Source: Methanothermobacter thermautotrophicus
Lineage (GTDB): Archaea > Methanobacteriota > Methanobacteria > Methanobacteriales > Methanothermobacteraceae
Direction: 5' to 3'
Length of the DNA stretch: 64,000 bases
NCBI RefSeq assembly: GCF_014889545.1
Contig: NZ_QKOF01000006.1
Location: 372,001-436,000, forward strand
Part shown: positions 52,184 through 61,603 of the stretch, piece by piece
How the letters are laid out: each line of letters begins with the position of its first letter
Numbering within the stretch: position 1 is the first letter of the stretch
Program-made: the position numbers and the translations under genes
Notes under the pieces: generated by a model
Database searches by the model: none
Told to the model about the DNA's origin: nothing
What the model saw: the letters and a program-made list of their open reading frames with translations, nothing else

Positions 52184-53941
52184 TTAGCATCCCCCGGAGC
52201 ACTCATCTATTGTCCTCTTAAGGGCTTCTATGATCTCGTTGTTACCACCATCGTAGTCCTCAAGGTTCCTCCTGTAAATATCCAGCCTGCCAAGGAACCT
52301 CTCAAGGCTTTCCCTTTCAGTTTCCTCATGGAACTCACCGTAGCCGAGCTTCTCAAGGTAAACTGCATTCAGGATCTGCTCGAACTGCCCCTTCACAGGA
52401 ACACTGTAGACGGGTTTCCTGAGGTAGAGGGCCTCACTTATAAGGGTGAAGCCTCCATTTGTTATAACCGCCGCTGCAGACTCGAAGTCCCTGAAGAACC
52501 GGTCCTCATTGAATCTCCTGAAGGTGAGGTTTCCATCAACACCCTCTCTGTCAAAGCCATAGACAAGGAATTTCCTGTCAATGGACCTGAGAACCTCAAG
52601 GAGCTTCCTGTTTGACTGACTGGTCTGGTATACCAGAACATGGTCCCCATAGTATGGTCTGAGACTTCTTATTTCCTCCCTGAGTACAGGGGGATACATG
52701 GACACCTTATCCGGGTTTTTAACCTCCGGGAAGAAGTAACTGGTTATCAGATAACGGCGGGGTCTCACAATGAAGGACCTCACAACGGCCTCTGCCTTCA
52801 CCTTATCCCTGCGGAACCTCTCAGGGTACTCTATACGGCACTGGGTTATCACGTGCATGTTATCGATGCTTATGAGGGGGATGCGGAGCATGTTACTCAC
52901 AAGACTGGCATAGAACTCAAAGTCAGAGACCACAACATCCGGCCTGAAGTCCCTCGCAGTCCTGTAGAGCAGTTTGAGGTTCTCCTTGAGGTCCCGTGGG
53001 AAGGTTTTCATGGCCTTCATGAAGGTTTTAACATCATTTACACTGTTATCCTCGTAGACGGTGTTGAACCCATATATCTCATGGACGTTATCGAATTTAC
53101 TGCTCAGGTACCTATATGCGCGGTCACTTGCAAATATGAGGACTTCATGGTCCTCTGTGAGTTTATCAAGGATCACACCACTGCGTATCGCATGACCCAT
53201 GCCCTCACCGCAGACAGAGTATAGGACCCTCCTTTTCCTCTTTGAGTGACCGAATTCATAGTCAAGGTCACCTGCACTGACCCTCTTCCCCATGAAGTCA
53301 TAAATGGTGCTCTTGGTATACTTGAATGCGAGGTTTTTGAGTCCCTCCTTTTCAAGTCTCCTTATGGATACCAGTACCCTGGGTTTCCTGAGGACCCTGA
53401 ACCTGCTTATCTTCCCTATCCTTTCAATGTAGTCTGTGTCCTCTCCAAAGTCCAGGGATTCATCGAATCCACCCACCCTATCATGGAGTTCCCGGCGTGT
53501 CAGTATGCCGTAGCATCCAGCCCCATGGGGTTTTATGGATTCAACCAGTATCATGAATCTGTTGGCAAATTCATGCAGTATCTTGTCGCGCCTCCTGGTT
53601 GATATGGGTATCATCTGGGTTATTGCGATTCCAAGGTCCTCTGATTCAAACTCCTCAACAGCATCCCTGAGGTAGCCGTCGGTGAGGACAAGGTCAGCGT
53701 CCAGGAACAGCAGCAGCTCGCCCCTGGCAGCAGCAGCTCCCCTGTTTCTTCCCACCGCGGGCATACCCCCATCAACAACCCTGCAACCATATTCTTCCGC
53801 TATCTTTCTCGTGTTGTCATCGGAGTTTGCATCTGCGACTATAACCTCATAATCCTTGAAGTCCTGCTTCTTTATGCTTTCAAGGAGTCCTGGAAGATAT
53901 TCCTCCTCGTTGTATGCTGGTATGATTATGCTGAGCTTCAT
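52184..53941 (-). CDS. Two-domain glycosyltransferase (GT2 fused to a GT-B domain)
   Basis: The 585-residue protein fuses two transferases. The GT2 domain (about 1-230) has SIIIPAYNEEEYLPGLLESI, VIVADANSDDNT and the DxD-type LLFLDADLV. From about 238 a GT-B domain of the MurG/UGT-like type begins (RVLYSVCGEGMGHAIRSGVI), with the nucleotide-sugar site ITNGGFTLISEALYLRKPVY at about 495-515. It has no signal peptide. The two activities may add successive sugars to a lipid or wall precursor; the substrate is unknown. The next gene on the strand is a membrane protein 13 bases upstream. Confidence 0.88.
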   Translation of the reverse strand: MKLSIIIPAYNEEEYLPGLLESIKKQDFKDYEVIVADANSDDNTRKIAEEYGCRVVDGGMPAVGRNRGAAAARGELLLFLDADLVLTDGYLRDAVEEFESEDLGIAITQMIPISTRRRDKILHEFANRFMILVESIKPHGAGCYGILTRRELHDRVGGFDESLDFGEDTDYIERIGKISRFRVLRKPRVLVSIRRLEKEGLKNLAFKYTKSTIYDFMGKRVSAGDLDYEFGHSKRKRRVLYSVCGEGMGHAIRSGVILDKLTEDHEVLIFASDRAYRYLSSKFDNVHEIYGFNTVYEDNSVNDVKTFMKAMKTFPRDLKENLKLLYRTARDFRPDVVVSDFEFYASLVSNMLRIPLISIDNMHVITQCRIEYPERFRRDKVKAEAVVRSFIVRPRRYLITSYFFPEVKNPDKVSMYPPVLREEIRSLRPYYGDHVLVYQTSQSNRKLLEVLRSIDRKFLVYGFDREGVDGNLTFRRFNEDRFFRDFESAAAVITNGGFTLISEALYLRKPVYSVPVKGQFEQILNAVYLEKLGYGEFHEETERESLERFLGRLDIYRRNLEDYDGGNNEIIEALKRTIDECSGGC

Positions 53942-53954
53942 TCCCTGTTCCTCC

Positions 53955-54941
53955 CTAGAAGAATGAATAGAAGTTCCATGTCATGAAGAAACCATGGCAC
54001 CTGCCATCAAGGCGACGTGTGAGTTTATCCAGGAGTTCCATTTCGTTCTGGTCTGATGAGAGCTTTAGGATGATTCTATCACCCATATTCTCCTCTGAGA
54101 GGACATGCAGTCCCTCAAGGTCGGGGCTGCCTGATGGGTCGAGGATGGTGACCTCATAGTACTCCGGGACTGATCCAAGGATCCCCAGGAGTATGCGCAC
54201 GGCTATGAGCCCTGCTATTATGATGGTGGGGACCTTGAGGTTGCCAGGCCTGAAGGGAACCCTGAGGGCGCTCATGCCGAGAATACCTGATAGACCTGTA
54301 AGTGCGGGGGTTGAGAACAGTCCACCATCTATTATCCCTATTATGGTCGTGGCTGTGGCGAATATCACTATTGCAACGTGGAAGTCCCGCCGGTCACCTG
54401 TTGAAAGGAGGCCCATGAGATAGATCACCGGGATCACCGTGAGGGTCATGGGTAGGAGGAAGGGGATGTAACCTGCCAGGGAAGAACCGGTATGGATCCC
54501 TGATGATGCCGGAACAATGAGACCCGTCAGGGGACTCAAACTGGCCTTGAAGACGTGTGAGTGGGTTATACTGGTCGATGCTGGCGGATCCATTGATATG
54601 AATGTTGTGAATGGGGATACACCCATTCTGAGGCGTATAAGTATCTCAACTCCAATTCCTGTGAGGTACGTGATGAAGGCCAGAAGGGCTGCGATGTGGA
54701 GGTAGGTGTTCTTATCAAGGCGTGCAAGTCTCCCCAGCAACCCGTCCCCCCTGAAGAGGGGTGCCAGGAGGAACATGCTACCCATGACGGTGAAGAATAT
54801 CACGTCCTTACCCTCTGATGAGCCCATGAGGAACACGTGTGTGATGGGTGTTATGATGTGATCCAGCAGGTCTGTCACCATGAGTGTGACCGCCACCCCA
54901 ATGAAGACTATGCCTGCTGCCATGAACCTCTCTGATCTCAA
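53955..54941 (-). CDS. Multi-span membrane protein coupled to the glycosyltransferase
   Basis: The 328-residue protein has about eight hydrophobic helices up to residue 265. A C-terminal soluble part follows with YYEVTILDPSGSPDLEGLHV and an Asp/Glu-rich stretch. No family recognised. It lies 13 bases upstream of the glycosyltransferase gene on the same strand, so it may help in lipid-linked glycan assembly (inference from context only). Confidence 0.65.
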   Translation of the reverse strand: MRSERFMAAGIVFIGVAVTLMVTDLLDHIITPITHVFLMGSSEGKDVIFFTVMGSMFLLAPLFRGDGLLGRLARLDKNTYLHIAALLAFITYLTGIGVEILIRLRMGVSPFTTFISMDPPASTSITHSHVFKASLSPLTGLIVPASSGIHTGSSLAGYIPFLLPMTLTVIPVIYLMGLLSTGDRRDFHVAIVIFATATTIIGIIDGGLFSTPALTGLSGILGMSALRVPFRPGNLKVPTIIIAGLIAVRILLGILGSVPEYYEVTILDPSGSPDLEGLHVLSEENMGDRIILKLSSDQNEMELLDKLTRRLDGRCHGFFMTWNFYSFF

Positions 54942-55038
54942 ATTTATTCACCCAGAAGAAATTTAATAACTAACAGGGTGAGATATGGAACTTTCCACTT
55001 ATAAATTATAGGGGTATAAAGGGGACAGGGAATTGTTT

Positions 55039-55818
55039 ATGGATCCATTGATCTATGTGCTGGCACTTCTATTCACAGGACTTCTGGTTGGACTTGCAAC
55101 GGGCCTTCTTGGAGTTGGCGGCGGCTTCATAATAGCCCCGGTGCTATTCTTTCTAATGGAGGCAGGGGGCACACCACCGGATATTGCCATAAGGACGGCC
55201 TTCGGCACCAGCCTTGCCATAATACTTCCAACGGCACTGAGCGGAGCCCACTCCCATTACAGGAGGGGGTGTGTTGATCCAGGGACTGGCATCACCATGG
55301 GTGTTCTCGGCGCATGCGGTAGCGTGGCAGGGGTTTTCACAGCATCAGCCTCACCTGCAGAGCTCCTAAAAAGAATATTCGGTGTTTTACTCATCCTTGT
55401 TTCACTGCAACTCCTCCTATCATCCAGAATTCCGCCTTCAGGGGTTAAGAGGAATGTAGCAGCCCCCCTTGGATTCCTCACGGGTTTCCTCTCAGGCCTC
55501 CTGGGTATCGGTGGTGGTGTTGTCCTTGTACCGCTCCTTGTGATGGTCGCGGGCTTTGATGTCCTCGAGGCCGTTGGCACATCCTCCCTTGTAATTGCAT
55601 TCACGGCTGCATCAGGGACCATCTCCTACATCCTAACAGGTCCCGGGGGTCCATTCACTGTGGGATATGTTAACCTCCTCCAGTTCCTGCTTGTGATTGT
55701 TGTGAGCGTCCCAGCATCAAGGCTTGGTGCTCTAATCGCCCACAGGGTTGATGTGAGGTACATAAGGTACATCTTCATAATCCTCTTAATCTGCACGGGT
55801 TTGAGGATGCTTCTCTGA
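55039..55818 (+). CDS. TauE/SafE-family anion exporter
   Basis: The 259-residue protein has about eight helices and two repeated TauE motifs: GLATGLLGVGGGFIIAPVLF at about 18-37 and GFLSGLLGIGGGVVLVPLLV at about 153-172. Family members export sulphite, sulphoacetate or other sulphur anions. I chose ATG 55039 rather than the TTG two codons earlier. It is monocistronic, divergent from the membrane-protein/glycosyltransferase pair. Confidence 0.92.
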   Translation: MDPLIYVLALLFTGLLVGLATGLLGVGGGFIIAPVLFFLMEAGGTPPDIAIRTAFGTSLAIILPTALSGAHSHYRRGCVDPGTGITMGVLGACGSVAGVFTASASPAELLKRIFGVLLILVSLQLLLSSRIPPSGVKRNVAAPLGFLTGFLSGLLGIGGGVVLVPLLVMVAGFDVLEAVGTSSLVIAFTAASGTISYILTGPGGPFTVGYVNLLQFLLVIVVSVPASRLGALIAHRVDVRYIRYIFIILLICTGLRMLL

Positions 55819-55939
55819 GGCTCTGCGTGTAGCTTTTGATGGGCGACTAGGTGTAATGGGTGGATTCTGGGATTTGTCAATGATGAAGAGATTAACAAAA
55901 ATATATAAAATCAGATGAACATATCCATAGAATGGTGAG

Positions 55940-56422
55940 ATGATGCTGAAAAAATGGATGGGTCTCCTTTCGGTTATTCTGGGTATTGTATTTCTGGTAT
56001 CACCTGTCTCAGGTGTGACGGCCATAAGCATACTGACGGGCATTGTGCTCTCTGCCCTTGGAGTCTGGATGCTTGCAAATGCAATCAGGGGGCGGAGGTA
56101 CATGGAGGTGGGTGTGCTCTGGATGGTCTTTGCGGTTATAACACTGGCAGTTGGCCTCATGCTGGCCTTCAGGGTCTTCCTGATAAATCAACTTGCAGGG
56201 GCCTGGCTTTACATTACAGGGATCCTTCTCCTGGTGGCTGCAATGCTGATACTCTCAGCAGGCTCCCAGAGTTACCTGAAAAGAAATGCGGGTCTAATGA
56301 GCGCCATTTTGGGGGTAATATACATTCTTATTGGCGCACTCTCATTCAACCCGGTGTTTGTGGGTCTGGCTGTGGGCGTGATACTCATAGTTTATGGGGT
56401 GGCTGTACTCAGATCCCCATAA
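55940..56422 (+). CDS. DUF308 (HdeD-like) membrane protein
   Basis: The 160-residue protein has six short hydrophobic helices in pairs, with GLLSVILGIVFLVSPVSGVT and LMSAILGVIYILIGALSFNP showing the internal DUF308 repeat. HdeD is linked to acid resistance in E. coli; the archaeal role is unknown. A TATA-like AAATATATAAAA lies 40 bases upstream (about 55900-55911). It converges with the DUF2116 gene. Confidence 0.85.
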   Translation: MMLKKWMGLLSVILGIVFLVSPVSGVTAISILTGIVLSALGVWMLANAIRGRRYMEVGVLWMVFAVITLAVGLMLAFRVFLINQLAGAWLYITGILLLVAAMLILSAGSQSYLKRNAGLMSAILGVIYILIGALSFNPVFVGLAVGVILIVYGVAVLRSP

Positions 56423-56427
56423 ACTCT

Positions 56428-56616
56428 TCACCTTTTAATTGAAAGTACAACCCAGAGCACAATGAAGAGGGCGAATACCAGGTAGAATATTGTCCGTGTC
56501 CTCCTGACCCTCTGCTGATTTTTCAGGAGGATCTCCTGACACCTCTCTGAACAGGTCACCTCATCCATGGGTATTGGCGTGCTGCATACAGGGCAGTGCT
56601 TGTGTGGTTCAACCAT
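56428..56616 (-). CDS. DUF2116-like zinc-ribbon membrane protein
   Basis: The 62-residue protein has an N-terminal four-Cys ribbon (HCPVCSTPIPMDEVTCSERC) and a single C-terminal membrane helix (FYLVFALFIVLWVVLSI), the DUF2116 layout. ATG 56616 is preceded by GGAGGTAATAAGC, so the five upstream codons are not used. Function unknown. It is 5 bases from the convergent DUF308 gene. Confidence 0.85.
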   Translation of the reverse strand: MVEPHKHCPVCSTPIPMDEVTCSERCQEILLKNQQRVRRTRTIFYLVFALFIVLWVVLSIKR

Positions 56617-56666
56617 GCTTATTACCTCCATTAAATTTTGATTACAGATAAAAGATACTTTGACGG

Positions 56667-57341
56667 TTATTCTGGGATAACTGTGGTGCCTATCCTGCCA
56701 TCAATGGCCCTGAGGAGATTCTCCGGGTCGTTACCGTTCACTATCAGGGTCCTTATACCGGACCTTCTTATCATATGCAGGGCTGTGTGGTCAAAGAACT
56801 CATAGGTACCTGCCCTCACATCAGAGTCCCTTAGGTGTTCGAGCATCTCACTGGCGGTGATCTCAGGGTAAAACCTGGCTTCAGGGTACCTCGTCGGGTC
56901 CCTGTCATAGAATCCATCCACAGAGGTGAGGTTTATCATGAGGTCGGCCCCAACGGTTTCAGCTAGTATGGCCCCGACAGCATCTGTGCTATGCGCTGGT
57001 TCGGTGCCACCCATTACAACTATTCTGCCGGTCGCAGAAACCTCGAGGGCCTCCCTGAAGTTCTCCGGAACCCCAGGGTAGGCGCTATCACCCAGGGCGG
57101 TTATCAGGAGCCTGGCATTCAGGCGGGTCACATCTATGCCTATATCATCACACTGGGCCTCCCTGGCTCCCAGTTCCCTGGCAACCCCTATGTAGTCGCG
57201 GGCGGGTCTTCCTCCCCCCACAACCACAAATAGTTCATGTTCATCCCTCAGCGAATTCAGGATGTCAGCATAGGCCCTGAACATCTCATGGGAGAATTCA
57301 CTTATGATGATTGATCCTCCAATGGTAATCACGATTCTCAT
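56667..57341 (-). CDS. pyrH: UMP kinase
   Basis: This amino-acid-kinase-fold enzyme phosphorylates UMP to UDP in pyrimidine nucleotide synthesis. The 224-residue protein has archaeal UMP kinase motifs: [10 protein letters not shown] at the N terminus, [15 protein letters not shown] at about 37-51, [20 protein letters not shown] at about 113-132 and [13 protein letters not shown] at about 136-148. It is cytoplasmic and diverges from the aRF1 gene. Confidence 0.95.
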   Translation of the reverse strand: MRIVITIGGSIIISEFSHEMFRAYADILNSLRDEHELFVVVGGGRPARDYIGVARELGAREAQCDDIGIDVTRLNARLLITALGDSAYPGVPENFREALEVSATGRIVVMGGTEPAHSTDAVGAILAETVGADLMINLTSVDGFYDRDPTRYPEARFYPEITASEMLEHLRDSDVRAGTYEFFDHTALHMIRRSGIRTLIVNGNDPENLLRAIDGRIGTTVIPE

Positions 57342-57426
57342 AACGGTCCACCATAAAATCAGTTGACTCTTCCCTTCGAGTTATGGTTGAATCCATTTAT
57401 ACATTTTTCTCCCACCCTCCAGTAAA

Positions 57427-57490
57427 CTTTATAATTACCCCGCCCCATATACATTTACAGTTTATTTTATCATTTTCATGAGGAGTGATT
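57427..57490 (+). promoter_or_regulatory. Promoter and ribosome site of the aRF1 gene
   Basis: A TATA-like CTTTATAATT is at 57427-57436, and AGGAGTGATT at 57481-57490 lies four bases before the GTG start. Together they fix the start at 57495 and imply a leader of about 35 bases. Confidence 0.6.
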
Positions 57491-57494
57491 CATA

Positions 57495-58718
57495 GTGAGC
57501 GAACCATCATCCAAGGAGCTTTTCGAATTCAAGAGGATCCTCCAGGAACTCTCAGACAAGAGGGGCAGGGGGACGGAACTTGTATCGGTATACATACCCC
57601 CCGACCGACAGATCAGTGACGTTGCAAAGCATATGAGGGAGGAACTGAGTCAGAGTGCCAACATAAAGAGCAAACAGACGAAGAAGAACGTCCAGTCAGC
57701 CATTGAGGTGATAATGCAGAGGCTCAAACTCTTCCCGAAACCACCCGAGAAGGGACTGGTCATGTTCGTTGGCATGGTGCCCAGGGGAGGCCCTGGCACA
57801 GAGAAGATGGAGACCTACGTATTCGAGCCCCCGGAACCCATCAAGACATACATATACCACTGCAACTCCGAGTTCTACCTTGAACCGCTGAGGGAGATGC
57901 TTGAGGAGAAGGAAACCTATGGTCTGGCTGTCCTTGACAGGAAGGAGGCCACCATCGCAACCCTGAAGGGTAAGAGGATAGACATACTCAAGACACTCAC
58001 CAGTGGGGTTCCAGGTAAGCACAAGGCCGGTGGACAGTCCCAGAGGAGGTTCGACAGGCTCATAGACCTTGCCGCCCACGAGTTCCTCAAGAGGATAGGG
58101 GATCACATGAATGAGGCCTTCCTCCAGATAGATGACCTTAAGGGGATAATCCTCGGAGGACCGGGCCACACAAAGGAGGAGTTCCTCAACGGCGATTACC
58201 TTCACCATGAACTCAAGAAGAAGGTCATAACGACTGTGGACACATCCTACACAGGGGAATTCGGTATAAGGGAGGTCATAGACAAGTCAATGGATGTTTT
58301 AAGTGAAATAGATGTTATGAGGGAGAAGAAGCTTGTCCAGAGGTTCCTCAGGGAACTCATCAATGAGGATGGTCTCGCCTCCTACGGTGAAAGGGAGGTT
58401 AGACAGCACCTCCAGATGGGTGCAGTTGAGATTCTTCTCCTGTCAGAGGACCTTAAGTACCAGAGGGGGACCTATGAGTGCGCATCCTGCGGACACAGGA
58501 TGGAGAAGACCGGTAAGGACCTCCCTGATACTGAAACCTGTCCCAGCTGCAACGATCAGATGAGGCTCTCAGATAGGCGAGACATGATCGACGACCTCGT
58601 TGAGATGGCCGAGGAGGTGGGGACTGAGGTTGAAATCATATCAACCGAGACCGAGGAGGGAATGCAGCTTCTGCGGGCCTTTGGAGGTATAGGGGCGATA
58701 CTGAGGTACCGCCCCTGA
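57495..58718 (+). CDS. prf1: Peptide chain release factor aRF1
   Basis: This factor reads all three stop codons and releases the peptide. The 407-residue protein has NIKS (56-59) in the codon-recognition loop and GGQ at about 180-182 ([10 protein letters not shown]), followed by the ribosome-binding C-terminal domain with a zinc-type [14 protein letters not shown]...CPSC minidomain. It starts with GTG, supported by the AGGAGTG site. The gene is monocistronic, with T-runs after the stop (about 58759-58764). Confidence 0.97.
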   Translation: MSEPSSKELFEFKRILQELSDKRGRGTELVSVYIPPDRQISDVAKHMREELSQSANIKSKQTKKNVQSAIEVIMQRLKLFPKPPEKGLVMFVGMVPRGGPGTEKMETYVFEPPEPIKTYIYHCNSEFYLEPLREMLEEKETYGLAVLDRKEATIATLKGKRIDILKTLTSGVPGKHKAGGQSQRRFDRLIDLAAHEFLKRIGDHMNEAFLQIDDLKGIILGGPGHTKEEFLNGDYLHHELKKKVITTVDTSYTGEFGIREVIDKSMDVLSEIDVMREKKLVQRFLRELINEDGLASYGEREVRQHLQMGAVEILLLSEDLKYQRGTYECASCGHRMEKTGKDLPDTETCPSCNDQMRLSDRRDMIDDLVEMAEEVGTEVEIISTETEEGMQLLRAFGGIGAILRYRP

Positions 58719-58784
58719 TTCTGCACATTTCTGTGATTCAGTACCTTGAATGATCCCCTTTTTTCTATCACTGTGTGGCACTGT

Positions 58785-58862
58785 ATTCTGTGGGATCCAC
58801 TGTTACGCGGTGACCTTTAAGTTTTTTTGTTCTTCCTAATGTTCTGATTCTGTGGGATCCAC
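58785..58862. repeat. 16-base direct repeat after aRF1
   Basis: ATTCTGTGGGATCCAC is present at 58785-58800 and ends at 58862 in a second copy (58847-58862). The sequence after each copy also matches loosely (GCGGTGACC versus GAGATGACC), and the second copy reaches the 3' end of the UbiA gene. It looks like a small local duplication of that gene end. Confidence 0.6.
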
Positions 58863-58864
58863 CT

Positions 58865-59728
58865 TCAGGAGATGACCCCCACGGCAAGCAGGAGGTGAAG
58901 GGGTCCCTCGAGGTCCGCTATGAGGGTCGCTGTCCTTATATCCATGAAGGGTTTCAGGTGCAGGTAAAGGGCGGTGTACACTGAGAGGATCACCGCAACC
59001 ACGCCTATGCAGGGGATGATCCCTGTGAGAACCCCAAGGCTGAGGATGGCAGCTCCAAGTGCATTGATGAGCTGCAGGATCATCAGGCTGTTCTCACCGA
59101 AGACTACCGGGAGGGTTTTGAGGCCCTTCAGGGAATCCGATTCAACGTCCTTGTAGTCGCTGAAGGCTGTGTTCACATACACCTTGAGGAACATGAAGAT
59201 GAAGACCAGGGCCTGTGCAGGGTGGGATCCGCCCATTGCAGGTATGGTTGTCCATGAACTCCATATAAGGCCCAGGTAGATGTTCTTGAACCCTGTCATG
59301 TACCTTGTGAGACCCTTGAAGAATCCTGCGTACATGATCCCCATAATGAAGAGTGCAGCTGTGAGGGCCATGATCAGCGGATCCATACAGATCAGTAGCA
59401 GCGCCAGAAGGGCTCCTGCATAGGCTGCCAGCAGCCATTTACCCCATCTACGATTGAATTCTGACCTATCAGAGTTCGTCAGGGAGTCCACATCGAGGTC
59501 AGCAAGGTAGTCATAGGCGTAGACTGTAAGGGGCAGCATGAAGGATACCCCGCAGCTTAGGGGGCTGCAGTGGCTTTCAAGGAGAACTGATGATGCCACA
59601 AGGAGTGATGGCCCCCACAGCGCCGGGAGAAACCCCCCATGGATTAAAAGGTTTTTCAGGGCAAAAAAGAGTTCCCTTAAAAATGTCGCGTTTTTCAGAG
59701 ATCCGGTTTCATATAGATGGACTGACAT
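58865..59728 (-). CDS. UbiA-family prenyltransferase
   Basis: The ~287-residue protein has eight or nine helices. The first Asp-rich motif is YDYLADLDVDSL and the second is DYKDVESDSLKGLKTLP, the second matching UbiA closely. Archaeal family members include digeranylgeranylglyceryl phosphate synthase and others with unknown acceptors. I suggest ATG 59728 as the start, with a longer frame to 59761 possible. The first motif deviates from NDxxDxxxD, so activity or acceptor may differ. Single gene with a 267-base empty upstream spacer. Confidence 0.85.
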   Translation of the reverse strand: MSVHLYETGSLKNATFLRELFFALKNLLIHGGFLPALWGPSLLVASSVLLESHCSPLSCGVSFMLPLTVYAYDYLADLDVDSLTNSDRSEFNRRWGKWLLAAYAGALLALLLICMDPLIMALTAALFIMGIMYAGFFKGLTRYMTGFKNIYLGLIWSSWTTIPAMGGSHPAQALVFIFMFLKVYVNTAFSDYKDVESDSLKGLKTLPVVFGENSLMILQLINALGAAILSLGVLTGIIPCIGVVAVILSVYTALYLHLKPFMDIRTATLIADLEGPLHLLLAVGVIS

Positions 59729-60028
59729 AGTATTAACTATGTGGGCATGAAAACTTACCACTATCCATATAATTTAGAAAAAATATTCCAGCTTGAAGGG
59801 GATTTGATGATTAATTTTTCAGTTCATGGCCCTGAGGTTCTGAATGGGCATCGATTATGCGGATAAAAAGGTGATCTCCCTCGAGGCATGCTGAAACCCT
59901 TATCTGACAATTATGAGATTAAGTAGGGGGAAAAATCAGTGCTGGAGGTTATATCCACACTTTAAATGGAAAATTAGATATGCAAAAAAATTCTGTGAGA
60001 TAAGAGGTGGGGTGATGAAGTGAACTCC

Positions 60029-60637
60029 TCAGCCGAGTCTCCTCACCCTTATGAGTGACTCAACAGGCACACCGTCAACCTCTGATATGCCCTTCTTGTC
60101 TATTAGGACCGTGACGGCTATGGGCTTCGCTCCCTGATTCTTGAGGACCTCAACCACCTCAGCTATGGTTCGGCCGCTTGTTATGACGTCATCAACAACA
60201 ACGACCCTCTTACCCTTGACCTTTGCAAAGTTACTGCTTATGGCTCCCTCTGCACCCTCATCCTTCCTGTGCTTTACAGGGTGAAAAACTGCAAGTGAGG
60301 TTTCCAGTCCAGTTTCAGCACCCATAACATCGGCCATCAGCGTTGCGAAGGGAACACCGCTTATGGCGATGCCAAGAACAACATCTGCAACACCATACTT
60401 GAGGGCCATGTCTGCCATGGCAGCTGAAACATACCTCATACGGGATGAACTGCCCCCCAGGCTCTCCCAGTTGATTGCAAAATCCACAGGGGCCTCCTTA
60501 CTGGAAACAGAGGTTGTTGTCTGAAGTGTAAGCCACCTTGCAGTGTCCTTTGACACGTTCAGTTCATCTGCAATTTCCCCTGTGGTAAATCCTCTGCTCC
60601 TGAGCTCCTGGGCCTTCCTTATAAGTTCATTTTCCAT
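60029..60637 (-). CDS. gfcR: GfcR-like HTH-phosphoribosyltransferase regulator
   Basis: The 202-residue protein combines an N-terminal helix-turn-helix ([20 protein letters not shown], about 16-35) with an orotate-phosphoribosyltransferase-like domain carrying the PRPP motif [14 protein letters not shown]. This is the PyrE-like group represented by the haloarchaeal regulator GfcR, where sugar-derived metabolites act as signals. Whether it is catalytic here is unknown. It is 9 bases downstream of the dehydrogenase gene. Confidence 0.9.
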   Translation of the reverse strand: MENELIRKAQELRSRGFTTGEIADELNVSKDTARWLTLQTTTSVSSKEAPVDFAINWESLGGSSSRMRYVSAAMADMALKYGVADVVLGIAISGVPFATLMADVMGAETGLETSLAVFHPVKHRKDEGAEGAISSNFAKVKGKRVVVVDDVITSGRTIAEVVEVLKNQGAKPIAVTVLIDKKGISEVDGVPVESLIRVRRLG

Positions 60638-60646
60638 ACAAGCACC

Positions 60647-61603
60647 TCAAATGTCACCATTAACCTTCACGGGCCTGTGATCCCTCGCAGACTTCATGGC
60701 TGCAAGCACAGTCCTGAGGGCGTATATACCATCCTCACCTGTTATTTCAGGCTCCTCATCATTTATAACAGACATGAGGAATGATTTGATCTCATTCTTC
60801 AGGGGTTCCTCATGTTTTATATCCACGTCCTGGGCGAACTTACCATAGACATCCAGTCTCTGGTCTATATAGTCAACGTTGATTATACCATCAGTCCCTG
60901 TGATGGCCAGCTTCCTCCTCTTGTAGGGTGTGAGCCAGTTAACCTCGAGTATCCCGGTGATTCCGCTTTTGAATTTTGTCATTATCTCGGCATGGTCCTC
61001 GTACTCACACTTCTCTAGTATGCTCCCCATAACAGCGTAGACCTCTGCAACGGGTTCACTGAAGAGGTAGTGCATCACATCGAGGTCGTGTATGGCAAGG
61101 TCGATGGTTACCCCAACATCCTTTATCCTTGGAGGGAACGGTCCGACCCTCTTTGCTGATGCAGAGACCACGTCACCTATCACATCATTCTCAATGAGTT
61201 CCCTGGCCTTCTGGACGGCGGGGTTGAACCTTTCAACATGGCCGGTACCCAGCTTCAGACCCCTTTTGCGCGCCGTCTTTACCATCTCCTCTGCCTCCTC
61301 GAGGGTGAATGCGATGGGTTTCTCAACGAGAACGTGCTTGTCATGTTCAAGGGCATCCATGACCACTCTGTAATGGTGGGTGGTTGGCACGCATACACTG
61401 ACGACCTCTATCTCGGGTATCTCCAGGAGGTTCTCATAGTCCACGTATCCAACGGTGTCATACTTGTTGGCGACCTTCTGAAGCGTTCCCTTCATGATGT
61501 CTGACACAGCCATAAGATTTGCATTTTTAAGTCTGTAGTAAACTCTGGCATGGTTGTAACCCATGGCTCCAACGCCGATTACACCCACATTTATCTGTCT
61601 CAA
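60647..61603 (-). CDS. Gfo/Idh/MocA-family dehydrogenase, probably for a nucleotide sugar
   Basis: The 318-residue NAD(P)-dependent oxidoreductase has a Rossmann start, NVGVIGVGAMGYNHARVYY, the EKP motif in HVLVEKPIAF, and DLAIHDLDVMHYLF with the catalytic-type His/Asp. The sequence is like the UDP-GlcNAc 3-dehydrogenases that feed acetamido-sugar synthesis in methanogens, but that is a tentative match. Its start overlaps the hemC stop by ATGA, and gfcR follows. Confidence 0.85.
   Translation of the reverse strand: MRQINVGVIGVGAMGYNHARVYYRLKNANLMAVSDIMKGTLQKVANKYDTVGYVDYENLLEIPEIEVVSVCVPTTHHYRVVMDALEHDKHVLVEKPIAFTLEEAEEMVKTARKRGLKLGTGHVERFNPAVQKARELIENDVIGDVVSASAKRVGPFPPRIKDVGVTIDLAIHDLDVMHYLFSEPVAEVYAVMGSILEKCEYEDHAEIMTKFKSGITGILEVNWLTPYKRRKLAITGTDGIINVDYIDQRLDVYGKFAQDVDIKHEEPLKNEIKSFLMSVINDEEPEITGEDGIYALRTVLAAMKSARDHRPVKVNGDI

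Noticed and set aside
59762-60028. Short frame beginning near 59808 with a weak ribosome site (19 residues)
   Set aside because: Too short, no hydrophobic or charged pattern, no coupling to a neighbour; the 267-base spacer otherwise shows nothing.
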